Shown here piece by piece: positions 55,781 through 64,000 of a DNA stretch of 64,000 nt; positions within the stretch are counted from its first letter, which is position 1, and the number at the start of each line of letters is the position of its first letter. Made by a program: the position numbers and the translations under genes. The stretch covers positions 55,799 through 119,798 of the forward strand of contig NZ_BAWH01000008.1 of assembly GCF_000586435.1 (NCBI RefSeq), given 5' to 3'. The notes under the pieces were generated by a model. The model had not been told where the DNA came from. It was given only the letters and a program-made list of their open reading frames with translations, and searched no databases. Source of the DNA: Psychrobacter sp. JCM 18901 (GTDB lineage: Bacteria > Pseudomonadota > Gammaproteobacteria > Pseudomonadales > Moraxellaceae).

Positions 55781-56949
55781 ATGAATTTACATGAGTATCA
55801 AGCAAAAGAGCTATTAAAAAGCTACGGTTTGCCAATTCAAGAAGGCATTATCGCTCATAACGGCGAAGAAGCTGCTGCAGCTTTTGATAAAACCCCAACT
55901 GACATTGCGGTAATTAAAGCGCAAGTACATGCTGGTGGTCGCGGTAAAGCTGGTGGTGTAAAGCTAGTTAAAACTCGTGAAGAAGCTAAGCAAGTTGCTG
56001 AAGAGCTGATCGGTACTAACCTAGTAACGTTCCAGACTGATGCTGATGGCCAGCCAGTAAACTTCGTATTAGTTGCAGAAGATATGTATCCAGTACAAAC
56101 TGAGCTATATCTTGGCGCAGTCGTTGATCGTGCAACTCGTCGTGTAACTTTCATGGCATCTACCGAAGGTGGTGTAGATATCGAAGAAGTAGCACACAGC
56201 ACTCCAGAAAAAAATCTTCAAAGTAAATGTTGATCCTTTAGTTGGCTTGATGCCTTTCCAAGCGCGCGACGTTGCGTTCAAACTTGGTCTAGAAGGCAAG
56301 CAAATCAACCAGTTCGTTAAATTGATGACTGGCGCTTATAAAGCATTCGTTGAAAACGACTTTGCTTTAATGGAAATCAACCCATTAGCTGTTCGTGAAA
56401 ATGGCGAAATCGTTTGTGTTGATGGCAAAATCGGTATCGATTCAAACGCACTATATCGTCTGCCAAAAATCGCAGCACTACAAGACAAGACTCAAGAAAA
56501 TGAGCGTGAGCTTAAAGCTGCTGAATTTGACCTAAACTATGTTGCTCTAGAAGGCAACATCGGTTGTATGGTTAACGGTGCTGGTCTTGCAATGGCGACC
56601 ATGGACATCATCAAATTGTATGGCGGCAAGCCTGCTAACTTCTTGGACGTTGGCGGTGGCGCAACTAAAGATCGCGTTGTTGAAGCGTTCAAAATTATCC
56701 TAGAAGACAGCAGTGTTGAAGGCGTTCTAATCAACATCTTCGGCGGTATCGTACGTTGTGACATGATTGCAGAAGCTATCATCGCTGCTATCAAAGAAGT
56801 TGACGTACAAGTACCAGTTGTTGTTCGTTTAGAAGGTAACAACGCTGAGCTAGGTGCACAAATCCTAGAAGAGTCTGGTCTGAAATTGATTTCAGCTCAA
56901 GGTTTATCTGACGCGGCTCAAAAAAATTGTCGATGCTGTTAAAGCGTAA
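55781..56949 (+). CDS. sucC: Succinyl-CoA synthetase beta subunit (frame broken twice)
   Basis: SucC carries the ATP-grasp nucleotide-binding and beta subunit functions. From ATG 55781: [34 protein letters not shown]. Runs 56208-56214 and 56920-56926 each have 7 A where 6 fit; corrected they give [17 protein letters not shown] and the end [13 protein letters not shown] at TAA 56947-56949. The phosphate-binding loop [18 protein letters not shown] and [17 protein letters not shown] are present. About 388 residues. Confidence 0.95.
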
Positions 56950-57098
56950 GTCTTTAAACATAAGTGTTTAGAGATAAACGCTTAAGCATAGTAGTCAAAT
57001 CGTAGTGGTGGTTTTATAGCAAAGATTGGTTATCAAAATCCGATAACAATAGCTATAAAGGCCACTGTTACAAGACAACCGAATACAAGGAAAATATA

Positions 57099-57973
57099 AT
57101 GAGTGTATTAATCGATAAAGATACCAAAGTATTGGTACAAGGTTTTACTGGTAAAAATGGTACGTTCCATTCTGAACAAGCCATCGAATATGGTACAAAA
57201 GTAGTTGGTGGTGTGACGCCAGGTAAAGGCGGTCAAACGCACCTAGCCTACCAGTATTTAACACTATGGCGGAAGCCATGGAAGCGACTCAAGCTGACGC
57301 TTCTGTTATCTATGTACCAGCACCATTTGTACTAGACTCTATCGTTGAAGCAATCGATGCTGGTGTTAAGTTGATCGTTGTGATCACTGAAGGCGTACCG
57401 ACTATCGATATGCTAAAAGCAAAACGCTATCTTGAAGAAGCTGGCGACGTGCGTCTAGTTGGTCCTAACTGCCCAGGCGTTATCACTCCAGGTCAGTGCA
57501 AAATCGGTATCATGCCAGGCCATATCCATCAGCCAGGTAAAGTGGGCATCATCTCACGTTCTGGTACATTGACTTACGAAGCTGTAGCTCAAACTACTAA
57601 GCTTGGTTTTGGTCAGTCAACTTGTATCGGTATCGGTGGTGATCCTATCCCTGGTATGAACCAGATTGACGCACTGAAGCTATTTGAAGCTGATCCACAA
57701 ACTGAAGCTATCATCCTAATCGGTGAGATCGGTGGTACTGCTGAAGAAGAAGCTGCTGCTTATATCAAAGACCATGTAACTAAGCCAGTTGTTGGTTATA
57801 TCGCTGGTGTTACTGCTCCAGAAGGCAAGCGTATGGGCCATGCTGGTGCTATCATCTCTGGTGGTCAAGGTACTGCTGAAGAGAAATTCAAAGCGTTTGA
57901 AGATGCTGGTATCGCGTATACACGTGACCCCTCTAAACTTGGCGACAAGCTAAAAGAAGTTACTGGTTGGTAA
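57099..57973 (+). CDS. sucD: Succinyl-CoA synthetase alpha subunit (frame broken once)
   Basis: SucD binds CoA and is phosphorylated on His. From ATG 57099: [32 protein letters not shown] (read as two pieces). At about 57254 one G is missing; with it, [34 protein letters not shown] follows (in pieces). The phosphohistidine site is [19 protein letters not shown] and the [19 protein letters not shown] strand is present. About 291 residues. Confidence 0.95.
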
Positions 57974-58023
57974 GATAGGCATTAGTCTACAGTTAAACTA
58001 CTAAATCTATATTGAAATATGAT

Positions 58024-58054
58024 AAAGACACCCCTACAATGGGGTGTCTTTTTT
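58024..58054 (+). terminator. Terminator after sucD
   Basis: AGACACCCC/GGGGTGTCT with T6 closes the TCA cluster 16 bases before galE starts at 58070, marking the boundary to the surface-polysaccharide region. Confidence 0.85.
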
Positions 58055-58069
58055 ATATCTGAAACTCTT

Positions 58070-59125
58070 ATGAAAAACAAGGTACTAATTACTGGTGGTG
58101 CAGGGTATATCGGCTCTCATACATGTATTGCTTTACATGAAGCAGACTATGATATTGTCGTGTATGACAACTTATCTAATAGTAGCCGTGAAGCGATCAA
58201 TCGTATCTCTACTCTAATTGGTCAAAATATTGAGTTTGTCGAAGGTGATATTCGAGATACTGAGTTACTTAGAAAAATTTTTGCTTCGCATGAATTCTTT
58301 GGCGTTATTCATTTTGCGGGGTTAAAAGCAGTTGGAGAGTCAGTAGCAAAGCCATTACTGTATTATAATAATAATGTCAGTGGCACTATAAACTTGTTAG
58401 AAGTTATGACAGAGTATAACGTGAAGAATTTAGTCTTTTCATCATCAGCCACTGTCTATGGTGATCCTGAATCCTTACCCATCGATGAAAGCTCGAAGCG
58501 TTCCTGTACCAACCCTTATGGACAAAGCAAACTTATGGTCGAGCATATCTTAGAAGACCTAGCTATATCGGATACTGGTTGGAACATGATTGCTTTGAGA
58601 TATTTTAATCCAGTAGGCGCTCATACTTCAGGGAAAATTGGTGAAGACCCTAAGGACATACCAAATAATTTAATGCCTTATATCTCGCAGGTGGCTATCG
58701 GCAAACTCGACAAACTTAATATTTTTGGTAATGATTATCCTACAGTAGATGGAACAGGCGTTCGTGACTTCATTCATGTCACTGATTTGGCTCAAGGTCA
58801 TGTGGCTGCACTAAACTACCTAGATAAACAGATTAATCTAAACGAAAGTCGCACGATACAAAAAAACTTAGTAGGCTTTTTGCCCATCAACTTAGGAACT
58901 GGCAAAGGCACTTCTGTATTGGAATTAATATCTGCATTTTCTGATGTATCTGGAAAGACTATTCCCTATCAGTTTACTTCCCGCCGTAGTGGTGATATTT
59001 CTAGTTGCTATGCCAGTGCTGATAAAGCGAAATCGCTATTAGAATGGCAAGCAAAGCTATCTATTACTGACATGTGTAAAGACACATGGCATTGGCAAAG
59101 TATGAATCCGAATGGTTATGAATAG
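58070..59125 (+). CDS. galE: UDP-glucose 4-epimerase
   Basis: GalE interconverts UDP-glucose and UDP-galactose (and often the N-acetyl forms). ATG 58070 (MKNKVLITGGAGYIGSHTC) begins at the NAD-binding glycine loop; in-frame starts upstream overlap the terminator. The SDR catalytic residues are SSSATVYGDP (Ser) and YGQSKLMVEHILED (Tyr, Lys). The C-terminal GVRDFIHVTDLAQGHVAAL and NLGTGKGTSVLELI are family hallmarks. The frame is intact, 351 residues. It probably supplies sugar nucleotides to the polysaccharide genes that follow. Confidence 0.93.
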   Translation: MKNKVLITGGAGYIGSHTCIALHEADYDIVVYDNLSNSSREAINRISTLIGQNIEFVEGDIRDTELLRKIFASHEFFGVIHFAGLKAVGESVAKPLLYYNNNVSGTINLLEVMTEYNVKNLVFSSSATVYGDPESLPIDESSKRSCTNPYGQSKLMVEHILEDLAISDTGWNMIALRYFNPVGAHTSGKIGEDPKDIPNNLMPYISQVAIGKLDKLNIFGNDYPTVDGTGVRDFIHVTDLAQGHVAALNYLDKQINLNESRTIQKNLVGFLPINLGTGKGTSVLELISAFSDVSGKTIPYQFTSRRSGDISSCYASADKAKSLLEWQAKLSITDMCKDTWHWQSMNPNGYE

Positions 59126-59177
59126 TTTTATATACTGTATCTAATTTCTTAATTTAACTGCTTATCAAGAGGATCTT

Positions 59178-60847
59178 ATGAGTATTCTTATTCAAGCTGG
59201 GCATTACTCTTCCCATTCAAAAAAAACTAATGCAAAAAAATGTATGAAAGAGGATTAAGCAAACCTGAAAAAAAGTTATACTCATAAGCTAAGCCCTCAG
59301 CAAGTAACAGATACTATTTATAAGATATTGTCTCGTACAGATCTATCAGTAGCGAATATTAAATTAGCCGATAGCATTATGGTCGATTTTTTGTTATCTA
59401 ATTTAGATGCTGAAAACTGGGGTTGGGCTCACGAAAAAAATCTTCCAGCATTAGATTATTGGCAACAGCTTGAACCTAACGTTAGATTTATATTAGTATT
59501 TGACCATCCGAACCAGTTATTATTTAAGTTAGATAACGCTAACCTTACTACAGATATTATCGACAGTGTAATAAGTGAATGGATTGATTACCATACAAAA
59601 CTACTATCTATACTCGAAAACCATAGTGATAAGGCAATACTGATCGAAGGGGTCTGTGCACTGGATAATAATGCTAATCTAGGTGAGCAAATGAAAGCAA
59701 TTTCTAATAATCTAAGATTAAAAAGTACATGGCAAACTTCTAATAATGATACCGGCCAGATATCTAATAATAATGTTCCTTCAAAGCAAGATAATATTGT
59801 TGCAGAGCATATCCATAATGAAATCTTAAAAAAATATCCAGAAATAATTAAGTTGTTTAATACACTATTGAATAAAGCAGCAATGAAAAGTAGCGAGCCT
59901 ATATATAAAAAAGGTCAACAGAACTGCATAGTTTGATTGCTGCTTTGAATCATCTTGAAGAAAACGATGATAAGCAATATCTAGTAGAAAATCAAAAGCT
60001 GATCCAAGAATTAGAAGGCGTTAAACAGCAATATAGTCAAGAAGTTCAAAGTTTGAAATTTAAATATAAAGAATCAATAAATGAAAGTAATGAGGCATTA
60101 AAACAGCTTCATCGAGCTCAAGAAGAACTAGAAAGGAAATTTATAGAAAGTGAAAGTATTGAATATATATCAGAACACAATAAGCTACTATCAAAAAAAA
60201 TAGAGGAACTGAATTCTGCTAATCATGAGGCAGAGAAGAAAGTAATAGATAGTCAAGTTATTGTTGACCAATATAAATCTACGCTAGATCAAATGTATAA
60301 AGAAACTAAGCAATTAAAATCAATCAATAAAGAAAGTGGTTTATCAGAAAAACTGAAACAAGAAAATGAGGTGTTGCTTAAGCAACTTCATTATACACAA
60401 GAAGAGTTGGAAAAGTATTTCTCAAAAGGTCAATCATTAAGCTCTGCAGATCTTGCTACTACTACATTACATAATAAAGTATCTAATCAGCTTTCTTCAA
60501 AAGCTCAAGTTTATTATGGTGCAGCTGATAGAGTTAAAAATGACCTGCCATACCGATTAGGTTCAAAAATGGTTAAAGCAAAAAAACCTAAAGAGATAGC
60601 AGCTTTGCCTTTAGCTTTAGCCAAGGAATATAGAGATTTCCGAAAACCTGAAAATAATCAGGCAGCCCTTCCAGACTTAGAAGAATATAGAGATAAGATG
60701 GAAGCTGACAAAGTTAGGGAGCACTTATCTTATCAATTAGGAGTTATGCTGCTAGAAAGTTCAAAATCTCCTAAAGCCACTTTGACTTTACCTTTAAGTA
60801 TTGGTAAGAAACTAATTGAATTTCGAAAAGAACTAAAGAAAAAATAA
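59178..60847 (+). CDS. Sulfotransferase-like protein with coiled coil and C-terminal tandem repeat (frame broken four times), function unknown
   Basis: ATG 59178 follows AGAGGA. Runs 59219-59226 (8 A, 7 expected), 59234-59240 and 59268-59274 (7 A, 6 expected) shatter the start; corrected it reads MSILIQAGHYSSHSKKLMQ. A base is also missing near 59928, joining QQN-LHSLIAALNHLEEN. The N-terminal part resembles distant sulfotransferases/COG3551: a P-loop-like ILIQAGHYSSHSKK and ENWGWAHEKNLPALDYWQQL, then FILVFDHPNQLLFKL. The middle (60000-60450) is a long Glu/Lys/Gln coiled coil. The C terminus contains two copies of a 35-residue module (YxLG...KxPKxxxxLPL...FRK). About 556 residues. The sulfotransferase call is a fold-level guess; key PAPS-binding residues are not clear. 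Confidence 0.6.
60546..60840 (+). repeat. Coding tandem repeat, two YxLG modules
   Basis: The protein segments PYRLGSKMVKAKKPKEIA... (from 60546) and SYQLGVMLLESSKSPKATL... (from about 60725) align as Y-x-L-G, six to eight residues, K-x-P-K, four residues, L-P-L, then F-R-K. They are separated by a charged linker. They are diverged at the DNA level, so the duplication is old. Confidence 0.7.
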
Positions 60848-60889
60848 CCTATATATTTATTATTGATTATATAAACATCGGAATATACT

Positions 60890-62958
60890 ATGAGCTTTAT
60901 CAGTGCTAATAAAAAAATTTAGAGAGGGTGACTATGAGGAAGCATTAGCCTATATATAGAATTGGAAAAAAAATATGGGAAAGAACTTTTAGCTGTGAAT
61001 ATTGAAAGCTGTAAGAAGAAAATTACAAAAAAAATATAACCAATCCTCTCTAGAAACAATCTCTAGAAAAAAATTAGGTTCTGATAATGAATTTGATAAT
61101 ATTACTAAAGTACTCTTAGATAATATTTCAAGGTCCAGTGATACAAGTAAAAGAAAAGGATGGCTAGATAAAATAAATAAAAATAAAAAATTCGAATCAG
61201 AGGCTGCTTTTGTAAAGAATATCAATATGGTTCCCTCTGAATGGCCAAGCGATCTTCAGTTGTACTCTTTACCAGAATCAACTAATGACTATGAATGGTC
61301 TTTGAATTATAAGAGTATCTCCAAGGGTTTTGTTAAAAATATGGATGAGGTTGGCTTAAGTATCATTATTCCAACTTTTAATCGTTCAGAGATTTTAAAT
61401 ATCACTTTAATTTCTTTATTGAATCAAAAAAACGCAGTACCCTTTTGAAGTAGTGGTCGCAGATGACGGTAGCTCAGAAGAAATAACAAAAATTACGAAG
61501 AAGTTTGAAGACCAGTTAGATATCAAATTTGTGCGTCAAAAGGATTATGGGTATCAACTTTGCGCAGTTAGGAACCTAGGAATAAGAGCCGCGAAATACG
61601 AATTCTTGGCTATATTAGATTGTGATATGGCGGCAAATCCATTATGGGTTGAATCATATGTCCAAGCGCTTTTAAAGGACTCAGATACTGCTTACATAGG
61701 CCCACGTAAATATATTGATACAAGGCAATTAAAAACTAAATCAGTATATCAAGATGCTTATATTTTTGAAAAACTACCTCCAGTGAAGTCAGATAGTATT
61801 AGCACATCTTCTGAAGGTGGTATCTCAAAAGACTGGCGTTTAGCTCATTTTGAAAAAACCGACAATCTTCGTTTATGTAATAGCCCGTTTAGATACTTTA
61901 GCGGAGGTAATGTAGCTTTTGCTCGTAAGTGGTTAGATGCAGCTGGTTATTTTGATGAGGAGTTTACACATTGGGGCGGAGAAGACAATGAGTTTGGTTA
62001 TCGTCTTTATAAGATGGGTTGCTTTTTCAGATCTTTGGAAAGTGCATTAGCGTATCATCAAGAGCCTCCCGGTAAAGAAAATGAGACTGATCGTTCAGAA
62101 GGTCAAGCTATTACTCGCAAAATAATTGAACAAAAAGTTCCTTATTTTTATCGTAAGCTAGAACCCATTGAGACTGCTACAATCAAAAGAGTACCGTTGG
62201 TTTCAATTTATATCCCTGCTTATAACTGCCAAGATAGTATAGTTAGATGTATTGAAAGCGCGTTAAATCAAACTATTCCAGACTTAGAAGTATGTGTTTG
62301 CAATGATGGTTCGACTGATAGCACCCTTGATATTTTGAAAGCTAGATATAGTAATCATCCTAGGGTTAGATTTGTAACTCAAGAAAATGGCGGTATTGCA
62401 AAAGCATCAAATACAGCTGTTAAGATGTGTCGCGGATACTATATAGGTCAATTAGATTCAGACGATTATTTAGAGGTAGACGCAGTTGAGCTCTGCCTGA
62501 ATGAATTTTTCAAAGATAGAGATCTAGCTTGTGTTTATACAACAAACAGAAATGTAGATAGTCACGGCAATTTAATCTCTAATGGGTATAATTGGCCAGT
62601 ATTTTCACGAGAAAAATTTTCCACAGCTATGATAGTCCATCACTTTAGGATGTTCACTATAAGAGCTTGGAATCTTACATCTGGTTTTGATGAAGACATC
62701 GAGAATGCAGTAGACTATGATATGTACTTGAAATTGAGCGAAATTGGTAAGTTCAAGCACGTTAATCGTATTTGTTATAATAGAGTGCTTCATGGTGAAA
62801 ACACTTCTATTAAAAAGCTAGGCATTCAGAAAACTAATCATTTTCGTGTAGTTAATAATGCGCTGATGAGGCAGGGAATTAACTCTTACATCTACAATCC
62901 TGTAGATAATAACGATAGTAGTAGGAAGTACACTTTTGATCATAAAAATAATACGTGA
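60890..62958 (+). CDS. Two-domain GT2 glycosaminoglycan synthase-like protein (PmHAS/PmCS/KfoC type), frame broken several times
   Basis: ATG 60890 starts MSFISANKKFREGDYEEALAY (after run 60911-60917, 7 A, 6 expected), a helical TPR-like leader as in Pasteurella HAS. Further breaks lie near 60953 and 61015, and at 61426-61432 (7 A, 6 expected; LLNQKTQYPFEVVVADDGSS). Two GT-A domains follow. A1: ADDGSSEE, VRQKDYGYQLCAVRNLG, LDCDMAANPLW (DxD), FSGGNVAFARKW, THWGGEDNEFGYRLY, AYHQEPPGKENETDRSEG. A2: VSIYIPAYNCQDSIVRCIESALNQTIPDLEVC, CNDGSTDST, QLDSDDYLE (DxD), ACVYTTNRNVDSHGNLISNGYNWP, NAVDYDMYLKLSE, YNRVLHGENTSIKKLGIQK (longer stretches read in pieces). Such enzymes alternate a hexosamine and a glucuronic acid. 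It stops near residue 690, whereas PmHAS has 972. Confidence 0.88.
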
Positions 62959-63680
62959 TTATGACGGCTTTCTAAAAATTTACAAAGATATGACAAATAA
63001 AATATGATGATATATTCGAAATTATGAAGACAACAATTTCTTTAATCGTCACAGTTCTAGTTTAGAGAAAAAAAACATAACAGTTATACTGAGCATAACT
63101 AATAACGTAATGCCTATAAACTTCAAATTATTGACTAACATCCATCAACGTACAAATTTTGTCATTTTGATATAGGAAGTAAAATACGATTGATGAATAT
63201 TGGGGTTTGGGGGAGTTAAAGATATAGCCAGTATTGTATCTAAGAGCATTGGTAACATTATACGCTTATTTAAATATTAGAATATTTCTAAGAAGAAATA
63301 TTTTAAACATTTAGGAGGTGACTGCTTTTTAACTTACATTATTGTAAGGAGTATAAATTATGGAATATTTATACTTATATAAGTGTTATAGGCAAAATAT
63401 TAGCCTATGTTTGAGCCAAATATAACTTAAAAGCAACTAAGGAATTACAGGAACTTATTAAAAAAATTTAAAATGGAATATGGCTTTATCAATATGGGTA
63501 ATTGGAACGTTTTCCAACTGCACTTTAATTAGAGAGAGATTTGCAAATAAAATGTTTTCCATATGGAAAAAATTGATTACTTATTGAAACGCCGACTAGA
63601 ACTAGCTATTAGAATGATCTTTTATTTCTACGGGAAAATTGATAATCATTTAAAAGAATCTGATTTGATTTTTTCTTAAA
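62959..63680 (+). other. AT-rich stretch with possible decayed coding sequence
   Basis: No intact gene is visible. In one frame, short open segments follow the synthase with only a few stops (for example NITVILSITNNVMPINFKLL near 63080-63140 and GVKDIASIVSKSIGNIIRLF near 63210-63275), and another near 63480-63560 reads MALSIWVIGTFSNCTLIRERF. They could be remnants of the missing synthase C terminus or of a further capsule gene, broken by true decay or by the same run errors seen elsewhere. No family can be assigned. Confidence 0.4.
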
Positions 63681-63686
63681 GTATTT

Positions 63687-63908
63687 GTGGTCATGTCTAA
63701 TCCTATTGTACCCTTTATAGCAGTATTACATTTTGAATATAATTTTTCTTATGTGTTTAGGTTACTGTCCTGTAAGAGAGTCATTTTTTCGTTATGGGAA
63801 TTGGTTTTATTAGTTAAGGAAAATGATAATATAATTAACTATTTAGCTGAAAAAAATCTTTCACTTTATAATATCAATTATAGAGTATTAAGCGAAAATC
63901 TTTCTTAA
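63687..63908 (+). CDS. Hypothetical fragment, 73 residues, unknown
   Basis: The open frame extends upstream to about 63669 (LKVFVVMSNPIVPFIAVLH) and ends at TAA 63906-63908. The hydrophobic strand followed by NPIV and a later ENDNIINYLAEKNLSLYNINYR gives a sialyl- or glycosyltransferase-like feel, but this is only an impression. There is no good ribosome site. It may be a fragment of a broken gene that continues outside the readable frame. Confidence 0.3.
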   Translation: MVMSNPIVPFIAVLHFEYNFSYVFRLLSCKRVIFSLWELVLLVKENDNIINYLAEKNLSLYNINYRVLSENLS

Positions 63909-64000
63909 AAGTAATGCTTATTAAATATATCTTGAATAGATTAACACCTAGATATGTCTAAAAAGCTAGATATTGTAGAATAGTAACTATAGAAAAATAT

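Overview
The window looks like a chromosomal segment of a Psychrobacter-like gammaproteobacterium (Moraxellaceae). This call is inferred from gene order (rbfA-truB-rpsO-pnp; argH-algZ-algR-hemC-hemD-hemX; gltA divergent from sdhCDAB-sucAB-lpd-sucCD), protein style and moderate GC; no database search was possible. Almost everything up to about 58 kb is core housekeeping.

Layout. 1-6.2 kb: 3' end of rbfA, truB, a DJ-1/PfpI protein, two tiny acidic proteins, rpsO and pnp, with a long hairpin-rich pnp leader. 6.3-10.1 kb (minus): macro-domain protein, membrane coiled-coil protein, YheV-like zinc ribbon and oligopeptidase A. 10.5-20.8 kb: baeRF-type protein, EEP-family phosphoesterase, MDR oxidoreductase, EcsC protein, AlkB, alpha/beta hydrolase, ABC exporter, EamA transporter and class I aldolase. 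20.9-23.3 kb: thiC behind a TPP riboswitch. 23.6-28.9 kb: Pho box and pstSCAB-phoU. 29-41.2 kb: yggX, argH, algZ/algR, hemCDX, a thioesterase, ribB, rarA and an HExxH protein. 41.4-58 kb: a lipoprotein, gltA, and the TCA cluster sdhCDAB-sucAB-lpd-sucCD. 58-64 kb: galE, then an AT-rich surface-polysaccharide region with a sulfotransferase-like/coiled-coil protein and a two-domain glycosyltransferase closely resembling the Pasteurella hyaluronan/chondroitin synthases, followed by decayed-looking sequence.

A dominant property of the sequence is frame disruption. About 29 A/T runs of 7-8 bases inside conserved genes are one (occasionally two) bases too long for the frame, and about 16-18 other sites lack a base, mostly in short runs. 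Essential genes (pnp, gltA, sdhA, sucA, sucC, lpd) are hit, yet both halves stay conserved. I read these as sequence/assembly errors, not pseudogenes, and give whole-gene coordinates spanning the breaks.

Functionally the core genes cover the upper and lower TCA cycle, phosphate uptake and its control, haem, riboflavin, thiamine and arginine synthesis, and RNA processing. The most interesting part is the terminal polysaccharide region, which suggests a glycosaminoglycan-like polymer. UDP-sugar supply could come from galE, though no UDP-glucose dehydrogenase or export genes are visible before the window ends.
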